Below, in pieces: positions 32,860 through 39,323 of a DNA stretch of 39,323 bases. The position numbers and the translations under genes are program-made. The DNA lies in the NCBI GenBank assembly GCA_016930085.1, contig JAFGHO010000071.1, forward strand, positions 1-39,323. Reading direction: 5' to 3'. Position 1 is the stretch's first letter. Each line of letters begins with the position of its first letter. This DNA is from Spirochaetales bacterium (lineage in GTDB: Bacteria; Spirochaetota; Spirochaetia; SZUA-6; JAFGRV01). The notes under the pieces are model-generated. The model was not told the origin of the DNA and did not search any database. It was given only the letters and a program-made list of their open reading frames with translations.

Positions 32860-33375
32860 ATGTCGATAATGCCGATAAAGGACGGAGATATTCTGTCGCT
32901 TATTGTCAGGATAAACGATCATTTCAGAAACAATATAACAAACAGGTTTCTCAGAAAAGCGCTTTTAGTCATGGAAATTCCCCAGTCGACATGGGACATT
33001 CTCGAGGGGATGGCGGACAAGGAAACGTACGGCAAGCTCGAGGGATATAAATTCCATGAACTCTATGAGTTTATTCTGGCCGCAGCGACGTTTATCCATC
33101 ACGCAAAGAAAGAAGTCAAACCCCGGCTGAAGTCCCTTCTCTCGTCGGGCTCGCAGACGATGCTGTCCAGAAACGGACCCGAGACGAACAAAGACAAGGT
33201 ACTGCGGGAAATGGCAATCAGTAATTTTGGTTCGAATCTCGGCATATTCGCCGATCTGGTCAATGAACTCTATATGAAAACGGTGGCACTCGACAAGGCA
33301 ACCCATAATAACAGAAATTGTGTATTTGAAAAAAATCCCGAACTCCAGCAGGTAGGCCAGTATCTGGTCGACTGA
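32860..33375 (+). CDS. Hypothetical helical protein
   Basis: A 171-residue soluble protein that is nearly all helix, with conserved-looking segments such as IPQSTWDILEGMADKETYG (about 39-57) and FGSNLGIFADLVNELY. It has no signal peptide or membrane helix. I do not recognise a family. It has its own promoter and an AGGGAGA ribosome site, so it is very likely expressed. It is convergent with the aminotransferase gene, with 21 bases between stops. Confidence 0.65.
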   Translation: MSIMPIKDGDILSLIVRINDHFRNNITNRFLRKALLVMEIPQSTWDILEGMADKETYGKLEGYKFHELYEFILAAATFIHHAKKEVKPRLKSLLSSGSQTMLSRNGPETNKDKVLREMAISNFGSNLGIFADLVNELYMKTVALDKATHNNRNCVFEKNPELQQVGQYLVD

Positions 33376-33396
33376 CATCGCCCGGATATAATCCGG

Positions 33397-34689
33397 TCAG
33401 CAGATTTCCCTGACGGCACGATCGATTTCCTCGAATAATTCTTCCATATCCCCCGTATCGATATTCGCGTAAGCGATTCGAAGCAGACGGTCTTCGATGG
33501 AAACCGTGCCGATGTGCCGTTCATAAAGAAGATACTGTCTGAGTTTTTCAGCGCTTCCCCTCTCGAGCCTGAAACACATGAAATATCCGGAATTATAGGG
33601 AAGTGGCTGCAGCGGAGAGTCTTTATCCCGTTTGGCCAGGATTTCCTTAATTTTATCGTATTTTTCCTTTACAATCCTGACGTTTTCTTCCTTTTCTCTT
33701 TCATAACTGCTGCTTTTGAGTGCACGTATGATGAGACTCTGGCCGAGCCTGCTGGAGTTCGAAATCGTGGAACGGATAAGTCCCATGGTTTTTTGTTCCA
33801 GCGCATGGTAGTGTTCCGTACCGAGTCCCTTGCCCCCGTAAGTAAGAAAACCGATTCTGAATCCCCAGACAAAATCCTCTTTTGTCGAACCGTCGAGTTT
33901 GACCGCGAGAATATTACGGTGAAGTCCCGCCAGCGCGGCGAAGACCGATTGCGGGTAGATATTGTCTTCAAAAAACAATCCGAAATACGAATCATCGGTA
34001 ATGACCAAAAGGTTCGATCCGGAATCGGCGGCTTTATACAGCACCTCGACAAGCGGCTCTATTTCATCGACGGTGGGCGAATAGCCGGTCGGATTGTTCG
34101 GAAAATTGAGAAGGATAATGAGTTTCTCCTTCGATCCATGCCGTTCTATTGTTTTTTGAAGACTCGGAAGATCGAGTTTTCCATTATCATTGAAAAACGG
34201 GACACTGACGATGTTCGCTTCCTTTTTCACTTCGAATATCAGGCGATAGTTGCCCCAGAACATATCCGGGATGATGATAGTGTCTCCCGGATCGATAAAA
34301 AGATCCGCTATTATGGAAATACCCGATGTAATCCCCGCGACGACAAGGGGATGGCTCGTCGGTTTTCCCGCAAGATCGGGATTCTTTTTTTCCATGTTTT
34401 TTTTCCAGAGGTCCCGCAGTTCAGGAAGCCCCGGCGTCGATGCATAGGGAAATATTTCTTCCGGATCGAGCGACGGTATAAGTTGTCGTATCGACGGGAG
34501 AAACAGCGGCTTGCCCTTTTGACCTGCCGTTCCGATGGTGGCGTTGTAACGGTGGGCATGTTTCGTTGCTTCCATGCTCTGCGCGACGATTCCCTTTGGG
34601 AAATAGAAGCGTTTCCCGAGCGATGAAAGCAAAGCAAACGCGGCTGTTCCTTCGAGTTTTCTGTTCAGTTCTATCGCTAACGGATTCAT
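33397..34689 (-). CDS. Class I/II aminotransferase
   Basis: A 430-residue PLP-dependent enzyme of fold type I. It shows YASTPGLPELRDLW, the substrate-side NFPNNPTGYSPT, DDSYFGLFF, and a PLP-binding lysine in LDGSTKEDFVWGFRIGFL with the phosphate-binding Arg further along. The N-terminus IELNRKLEGTAAFALLSSLGKRFYF is unlike the short ones of aspartate aminotransferase. It moves amino groups between an amino acid and a 2-oxo acid; the substrate cannot be fixed. Start codons upstream of 34689 are rejected because a promoter fits right over them and would give a transcript beginning at or near this ATG. Confidence 0.85.
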   Translation of the reverse strand: MNPLAIELNRKLEGTAAFALLSSLGKRFYFPKGIVAQSMEATKHAHRYNATIGTAGQKGKPLFLPSIRQLIPSLDPEEIFPYASTPGLPELRDLWKKNMEKKNPDLAGKPTSHPLVVAGITSGISIIADLFIDPGDTIIIPDMFWGNYRLIFEVKKEANIVSVPFFNDNGKLDLPSLQKTIERHGSKEKLIILLNFPNNPTGYSPTVDEIEPLVEVLYKAADSGSNLLVITDDSYFGLFFEDNIYPQSVFAALAGLHRNILAVKLDGSTKEDFVWGFRIGFLTYGGKGLGTEHYHALEQKTMGLIRSTISNSSRLGQSLIIRALKSSSYEREKEENVRIVKEKYDKIKEILAKRDKDSPLQPLPYNSGYFMCFRLERGSAEKLRQYLLYERHIGTVSIEDRLLRIAYANIDTGDMEELFEEIDRAVREIC

Positions 34690-34696
34690 GTGTATG

Positions 34697-34725
34697 AACA
34701 TATATAAAAACATCGATTGAGTCAA
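34697..34725 (-). promoter_or_regulatory. Promoter giving a probable leaderless aminotransferase mRNA
   Basis: On the minus strand TTGACT (34725-34720), 17 bases, TATGTT (34702-34697). The ATG at 34689 begins eight bases after the -10 box, where transcription normally starts. No ribosome site lies between. Confidence 0.45.
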
Positions 34726-34730
34726 GTTCT

Positions 34731-34744
34731 GGCAATGCTTTGCC
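34731..34744. promoter_or_regulatory. Small inverted repeat between divergent genes
   Basis: GGCAA tgct TTGCC, six bases upstream of the -35 box of the aminotransferase gene. A possible operator. Confidence 0.3.
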
Positions 34745-34871
34745 GTATAAATTTTACCATTTGTGCTGTTTCTGCCGGAAACTACTGGAAAAAGAATCAA
34801 ATCTTTTTTATTATATTCCGTGAGATTTTTATCAGTGCCATTACATTGGTGCTTTCCGGGAGGAAAATTTC

Positions 34872-37607
34872 ATGGGTGATTTTTACAGACAGACTCAAGA
34901 TGAGGTACTGAAGGAATTCAAGACGGTTATTGCGGAGGGGCTTTCCGAAAAGGAAGCGGAAGAAAGGCTGCTTTCCTGCGGTAAAAATGAGCTGATAGAA
35001 AAAAAACGGAAATCGCTTTTACAGATTCTTTTCAATCAGATAAAGGAGGTGATGGTTCTTATTCTGATTGTTGCCGCAATCGTCTCGATATTCCTCGGCG
35101 AGTATGTCGATGGGGCCGTTATCTTTGTCATCGTCGTCCTCAATACGATCCTGGGATTCTGGCAGGAGGTGAAAGCGGAAAACGCGATGGCCGCGCTCAA
35201 AAAACTTTCGGTTCCGTTCGTTCGTGTAAGGAGGGACGGCACTATCCGGGAAATCGCCGCATCCGGACTCGTGCCGGGCGACATTGTGATCGTTGAGACC
35301 GGTAATATCGTGCCCGCGGACGCACGACTCATATCATCACCCCATCTCCGCGTTCGGGAATCGACATTGACCGGTGAATCCGTGCCGGTCGAAAAGCATA
35401 CCGATCCGCTTCCCGGCAGGGCACCGATCGGGGACAGAAAAAACATGATCTACATGGGAACGATCGTCACGTACGGCCGCGGCGAGGCCGTGGTAACCGC
35501 GACCGGGATGAACACGGAGCTTGGAAAGATAGCGACAATGCTCGGGGATGTCGAGGAAGAACAGACACCCCTGCAAAAGCGGCTGGCCCGTCTCGGGGGC
35601 GTTCTTGCCGCTTCGGCGCTTGTTCTCGTTATCATTGTTTCCGCGATATCGCTCCTCCGGGGTGAAGACCGGTTGACGATGTTCATGACCTCGATCAGCA
35701 TGGCGGTGGCGGCGATTCCGGAAGGGCTTCCCGCCGTCGTCACGATCGCTTTGGCACTGGGAGCGCGAAGCATGTTGAAGAAGAAGTCGCTCATCAGAAA
35801 CCTGCCCTCGGTCGAAACACTCGGTTCGGTAACGGTTATCTGTTCGGATAAAACGGGAACCCTCACCCAGAACAGGATGACGGTAACCGGTATCGTGGTT
35901 CGGGAACAAACATATTCGATAGAAGAAGCCGTGACAAAGGAAAAAGAAGGCGGCGGCACTACCGTTTCTCTTTTTCTCGCGGGGGGCATTCTTTGTAACG
36001 ACGCCGTTCTCGCGGCCGGGATAGGTAATGGTGAGGATAGTGAGGCGGAAAATGCAGGACTTATCGGGGACCCGACCGAAGGCGCATTAATCGCTGCTGC
36101 CGCAAAAATCGGATTGGACAAGAAAGAACTCGAGCATGATCTGCCGAGGGTGGCGGAACTGCCGTTTGATTCGGGCAGGAAGAGAATGACCACGGTACAT
36201 GTGCCCGCGGATGAGTTGAGTGAAAAGACCCGACGCCTTATCGGGCTTTGTCCGGATTATAAAAAGGGCATGTATATCGCCTTTACAAAAGGTTCGGTCG
36301 ACGGGCTCATGCAGATATCGAAGAAGGCGGTACGGGACGGAAGCATCGAGGAGCTTTCCGATGACGCGAGGCGGAACATTCTCCTTGAAAACGAAAGAAT
36401 GGCGAAAAACGGCATACGGGTGTTGGGCGTTGCATGCCGGATGCTCGATCGGACGTCGTTTGACCGTCCCGATCGCTATGAAGAAGACCTTGTTTTTATC
36501 GGTATGGCGGGCATGCTCGATCCGGTAAGACCGGAAGCCGCCGAAGCGGTGGCCCTTTGCCGGCGTGCGGGTATACGGCCCGTGATGATCACCGGCGATC
36601 ATCCGCTGACCGCGCTTCATATCGCACGCCAACTCGGTATCACGGACGCCGACTCCTGCGTAACGGGAGAGGAACTCTCCTCGATGAACTTTATCGATCT
36701 CGAGCACGTTGTGGGTGAAGTATCGGTATATGCGCGGGTATCACCGGAACATAAAATGAAGCTCATCGACGCACTTCAGAGTGCCCACCATATTGTCGCC
36801 ATGACCGGAGACGGGGTTAATGATGCGCCCGCGTTGAAATCGGCGGATATCGGTGTTTCCATGGGGATCACCGGTACGGATGTGGCAAAGCAATCGTCGG
36901 ACATGGTATTGCTCGACGATAACTTCGCCACCCTGGTGTCCGCCGTCAAAGAAGGACGGACGATCTATGATAATATCAAGAAGTTTATCACATATATATT
37001 GACGGGAAATTTCGGTGAAATTCTGGTAATGTTGTTTGGACCGCTCCTGGGAATGCCGCTTCCCCTCGTCCCCACGCAGATTCTCTGGATCAATCTCGTT
37101 ACAGACGGGGCACCCGCCATCGCCCTGGGGTATGAGAGAACGGAAAAGGATACGATGCGAAGGCCTCCCTACGGGCCGGATGAAAGTCTGTTTGCCCGCG
37201 GTGTCGGCGCCCGGATACTCTGGGCGGGGGGATTGATCGCTTTTCTTTCTCTGGCCGCAGGCTATTTTTTCTTCCTCCGGGGTTCCGATGTCGATACGTG
37301 GAGAACGGTCGTGTTTACGACACTTACGTTTTGCCAGATGATGTATGTGATGGCGGTCCGTTCGTTTAAGGAATCAGTTTTCAGACTCAATCCGCTTTCA
37401 AACCCGGTATTGCTGCTTTCCGTCTTGTCGACAATCGGACTGCAAATGATGCTTGTCTATGTGCCTTTTTTTCAGGAGATTTTCAGGACCGCCCCCCTCT
37501 CATGGTTTCAGCTTTTCGTTTGTTGCGCTGCCGGATTGATCGTCGTTGCCGCGGTCGAGCTGGAAAAGCTTTTTTTGCGGTATATTCAGAAAAAAATGAA
37601 CAGGTAA
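34872..37607 (+). CDS. Ca2+-type P-type ATPase (P2)
   Basis: A 911-residue ion pump. In order it has the actuator TGES (167-170), membrane helix M4 with IPEGLP (282-287), the phosphorylation site DKTGTLT (Asp326), a nucleotide-binding part with KGSVD, TGDHPLT and the hinge TGDGVNDAP. M5 carries GNFGEILV and M6 carries NLVTDG, so the Glu, Asn and Asp residues of the calcium sites of SERCA-type pumps are kept. The M8 position matching SERCA Glu908 is Gln here (FCQMMYVMA), as in pumps thought to move one Ca2+ per cycle. It exports calcium across the inner membrane. GGGAGGAAAA precedes the ATG. Calcium is the best guess but Mn2+ is possible. Confidence 0.92.
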   Translation: MGDFYRQTQDEVLKEFKTVIAEGLSEKEAEERLLSCGKNELIEKKRKSLLQILFNQIKEVMVLILIVAAIVSIFLGEYVDGAVIFVIVVLNTILGFWQEVKAENAMAALKKLSVPFVRVRRDGTIREIAASGLVPGDIVIVETGNIVPADARLISSPHLRVRESTLTGESVPVEKHTDPLPGRAPIGDRKNMIYMGTIVTYGRGEAVVTATGMNTELGKIATMLGDVEEEQTPLQKRLARLGGVLAASALVLVIIVSAISLLRGEDRLTMFMTSISMAVAAIPEGLPAVVTIALALGARSMLKKKSLIRNLPSVETLGSVTVICSDKTGTLTQNRMTVTGIVVREQTYSIEEAVTKEKEGGGTTVSLFLAGGILCNDAVLAAGIGNGEDSEAENAGLIGDPTEGALIAAAAKIGLDKKELEHDLPRVAELPFDSGRKRMTTVHVPADELSEKTRRLIGLCPDYKKGMYIAFTKGSVDGLMQISKKAVRDGSIEELSDDARRNILLENERMAKNGIRVLGVACRMLDRTSFDRPDRYEEDLVFIGMAGMLDPVRPEAAEAVALCRRAGIRPVMITGDHPLTALHIARQLGITDADSCVTGEELSSMNFIDLEHVVGEVSVYARVSPEHKMKLIDALQSAHHIVAMTGDGVNDAPALKSADIGVSMGITGTDVAKQSSDMVLLDDNFATLVSAVKEGRTIYDNIKKFITYILTGNFGEILVMLFGPLLGMPLPLVPTQILWINLVTDGAPAIALGYERTEKDTMRRPPYGPDESLFARGVGARILWAGGLIAFLSLAAGYFFFLRGSDVDTWRTVVFTTLTFCQMMYVMAVRSFKESVFRLNPLSNPVLLLSVLSTIGLQMMLVYVPFFQEIFRTAPLSWFQLFVCCAAGLIVVAAVELEKLFLRYIQKKMNR

Positions 37608-37664
37608 AATAAGCAATTAAATATTGTAATTTGAATGTCAAAACGAAAAATATATGAAAAATAC

Positions 37665-37696
37665 TTGAAAAAAACCATGAAGTTACCTATTATAAT
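37665..37696 (+). promoter_or_regulatory. Promoter of the CBM9-like lipoprotein gene
   Basis: TTGAAA (37665-37670), 17 bases, TATTAT (37688-37693), overlapping TATAAT (37691-37696). The A-rich upstream stretch (37646-37661) may raise its strength. A hairpin follows in the 5' leader. Confidence 0.6.
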
Positions 37697-37711
37697 GCAA
37701 TTAATGTAGAG

Positions 37712-37733
37712 AGGAGAAGCCTCGTCTCCTTTT
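37712..37733 (+). promoter_or_regulatory. Leader hairpin with T-run
   Basis: AGGAGA (37712-37717) pairs with TCTCCT (37725-37730) around a seven-base loop, followed by TTT, ahead of the GGAG ribosome site near 37752. It might be a weak attenuator or stabilise the mRNA 5' end. Confidence 0.3.
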
Positions 37734-37761
37734 AAATCAAATTCGTGTAAAGGAGTGTGTT

Positions 37762-39048
37762 ATGAAAAAGTTATTTTTACTGGCATTGTTGTTGGGTCTG
37801 ATTTTCGGTTGTGTCAGTTCTGAAAAAGCAACCACAACAGAGAAAACAGACATGACAGCCGACGATAAAGCGGAAACGGCAGCGGCCGCCGAAGTCCAGA
37901 GAAGGGCGATACCCGGTTTTGTTGCGGCAAAAGCGGCAAAGGCCCCCGTCATTGACGGTGTGATCGGCAAGGATGAATGGAAAGACGGCAACATGTATCC
38001 GCTCGGTTTCAATCAATTGAGTTTGAGTGATCAACGTCCGCCGAAGGATCAGAATGACCTTTCCGGTGACTGGACTGTTGTTTTCAATGGCAAGACATTA
38101 TACGGGATGGTAACAAGAAAAGACGATGCTACCTTTCTCGATGCCGAAAATGTGTGGGAAAATGATTGCGTCGAGGTGTTTTTGGATCAGAAAGGCAAAT
38201 TCGTTCAGTTGAGAACACTCATCGGTGAGGATTTCGCCGGGGCCGAATTCGCGGGTAGCCAGAAGGCGGTATGGAGTGCCGACGGTAAGGTATTGGAGTA
38301 TTCGGTCGACATGCCGGAAGCCAATCTCGAGGGAACGGTATGCGGATGGGCGCTCGCTTTGGCGGATAATGACGGTTCGGGAAGGGATTATCAGCTCTAC
38401 CCGATCACCGGTCAGAACGACAGCTGGCAGGGGGTAAACCTGGGAACCCTTGTGTTCGGAAAAGCATCGGGTTCGGCGGAAGCGGCTCGCGTCGTGGTTC
38501 CTTTCAAGGCGAAAGCCGCGGCAGGCGATATCGCGGTTGACGGATCGTATTCGAACGATGAATGGAAAGCCGCGGTCAAATATCCTTTCCTTTTCAATCA
38601 GCTGAATACCAAAGACGAACGATTCAACAAGGACTTCAAAGACCTGTACGGCGAATGGGGCGTCGCGTATAAGGGCAATATGCTTTACGGCTATGTTCTC
38701 AGACAGGACGACAAAACGGTCGGAAGCGCCGGCGATGTCTGGGAAAACGACAGTGTCGAAGTCTTCCTCGATTCCGAAGGGAACTTCGCCCAGCTGAGAA
38801 CACTCATCGGCAAGAAATTCGACAGCGACAAATACAAGGGTACCGCTGTCTGGTCCGCCGACGGTTCTGTCCTAGAGTTTTCTTTTGATTTCGGAAAACC
38901 ATGCGCCTCTCTGGGAATCATCGGGTTCAATATCGCACTTGCCGACAATGACGGCGGTTCGACAAGAGAGTTCCAGCTTTATCCTGTTTTTGGCGTGAAT
39001 GACTGCTGGCAGGGCAAAAATCTTGCCGAACTGGAATTCGTAAAATAA
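37762..39048 (+). CDS. Lipoprotein with two tandem CBM9-like domains
   Basis: A 428-residue protein with a lipoprotein signal (lipobox LIFGC, Cys17) and an Ala/Thr/Lys-rich linker. Two copies of a domain of about 180 residues follow (about 55-235 and 245-428). Both show IDGxIGKDEWK or [15 protein letters not shown], DVWENDxVEVFLD, QLRTLIG, VWSADGxVLE and QLYPxxGxND.WQG.NL in the same order. This pattern is that of carbohydrate-binding family 9-like domains, where the acidic residues and Trp contact ligand or metal. It likely binds glycans or small ligands on the cell surface or in the periplasm. It follows a strong promoter with AAAGGAGTG, suggesting high expression. A strong terminator follows. 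Confidence 0.85.
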   Translation: MKKLFLLALLLGLIFGCVSSEKATTTEKTDMTADDKAETAAAAEVQRRAIPGFVAAKAAKAPVIDGVIGKDEWKDGNMYPLGFNQLSLSDQRPPKDQNDLSGDWTVVFNGKTLYGMVTRKDDATFLDAENVWENDCVEVFLDQKGKFVQLRTLIGEDFAGAEFAGSQKAVWSADGKVLEYSVDMPEANLEGTVCGWALALADNDGSGRDYQLYPITGQNDSWQGVNLGTLVFGKASGSAEAARVVVPFKAKAAAGDIAVDGSYSNDEWKAAVKYPFLFNQLNTKDERFNKDFKDLYGEWGVAYKGNMLYGYVLRQDDKTVGSAGDVWENDSVEVFLDSEGNFAQLRTLIGKKFDSDKYKGTAVWSADGSVLEFSFDFGKPCASLGIIGFNIALADNDGGSTREFQLYPVFGVNDCWQGKNLAELEFVK

Positions 39049-39069
39049 TACATACGACGTCAAGATATG

Positions 39070-39108
39070 AAAGCCCCGCGCGCCGAAAGGCATACGGGGC
39101 TTTTTTTT
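39070..39108 (+). terminator. Rho-independent terminator and intron insertion site
   Basis: AAAGCCCCG (39070-39078) pairs with CGGGGCTTT (39095-39103), with an inner GCC gaaa GGC pair and a run of eight T residues. It ends the CBM9-like gene. The group II intron begins two bases after the T-run, as is usual for class IIC introns, which target terminator stem-loops. Confidence 0.92.
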
Positions 39109-39109
39109 A

Positions 39110-39323
39110 GTGCGCCCGGCAGGGCGCACCCACTTGGAGGTGACCTGAGAAAACAGGAAGTCCTCTACAGGCCAGGCAGGGGGAACTGTTAGCCGGACGG
39201 CAAGGGTGTCCATCGTGAGGTGGAATCTGAAGGAAACCGCAGGCAAACCACTGCCCTGACGCGTCTCGCAACGAAGTTTCCGGCCACAGAAACCGTATAT
39301 GAGGCATACTGTCTGGATGAGAA
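39110..39323 (+). mobile_element. Group II intron, class IIC-like, 5' end (partial)
   Basis: From 39110 the sequence starts with GTGCG, the usual 5' end of group II introns. The stem GTGCGCCC (39110-39117) ggca GGGCGCAC (39122-39129) follows. Downstream, GTTAGCC, AAGGGTGTCC, TGGAATCTGAAGGAAAC, GCAAACC and TATGAGGC occur in the order that I recall from domain I of the Oceanobacillus iheyensis IIC intron. The intron stands right after a terminator, as IIC introns do, in the same orientation. The rest, including any reverse transcriptase/maturase gene and the 3' end, lies outside the window, so whether it is active cannot be judged. Confidence 0.88.

Noticed and set aside
33514-34626. Long plus-strand frame of 370 codons
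   Set aside because: It lies entirely antisense to the aminotransferase gene, lacks any known motif and is rich in Arg, Phe and Cys, as frames opposite real genes usually are.
1-39323. CRISPR arrays, tRNA or rRNA genes, phage genes
   Set aside because: No regularly spaced repeats, cloverleaf sequences or conserved rRNA segments were recognised by reading; the single mobile element seen is the intron at the right edge.

Overview
This window looks like the chromosome of a free-living, probably anaerobic Gram-negative bacterium, and a spirochaete (Spirochaetota) fits best. The reasons are: many short lipoproteins with signal peptidase II signals, a chemoreceptor, c-di-GMP and PilZ-type signalling, an electron-bifurcating NfnAB transhydrogenase beside a phosphate butyryltransferase, and secreted glycan-active proteins. 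No rRNA or tRNA gene is visible, so the taxon is an inference.

Layout, left to right. (1) 1-1757: an astacin-type metalloprotease lipoprotein with a C-terminal WW-repeat lectin-like propeller, cut by the left edge. (2) 2064-4539: a chemoreceptor operon with a Cache-like periplasmic sensor lipoprotein. (3) 4972-8543: phosphate butyryltransferase and the nfnAB pair, all on the minus strand, for fermentative carbon and redox metabolism. (4) 8769-14539: a signalling block with a PilZ-like protein, a GHKL ATPase, a very small protein, a lipoprotein and a membrane PAS-PAS-GGDEF-EAL protein. (5) 14600-19736: an AT-rich stretch holding one membrane-anchored coiled-coil protein, then a two-gene glycan cassette: a GT4 glycosyltransferase fused to a helical domain, and a GH130 mannoside phosphorylase or mannosidase. 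(6) 19811-25605: an Eis-like acetyltransferase, a secreted GH3 glucosidase with a dockerin-like tail, a membrane protein and hisD. (7) 25860-29290: a small lipoprotein, then an operon of ankyrin lipoprotein, bacterial PH-domain protein and polytopic GT-C-like protein. (8) 29530-32768: a complete FecBCD/BtuFCD-type ABC importer whose ATPase carries an extra C-terminal domain. (9) 32860-39048: a hypothetical protein, an aminotransferase with a probable leaderless transcript, a Ca2+-type P-ATPase and a lipoprotein with two CBM9-like domains. (10) 39070-39323: a strong terminator followed directly by the 5' end of a group II intron, with the sequence and the insertion site expected of class IIC; the rest lies outside the window.

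The most notable items are the edge-cut astacin/propeller lipoprotein, the GT4-helical/GH130 pair that could make and recycle a mannose polymer, the degenerate GEDEF protein that keeps its I-site, a repeated hairpin element at 9766 and 14617, the dockerin-like GH3 enzyme and the intron at the right edge. No CRISPR array, phage or complete insertion sequence was seen.
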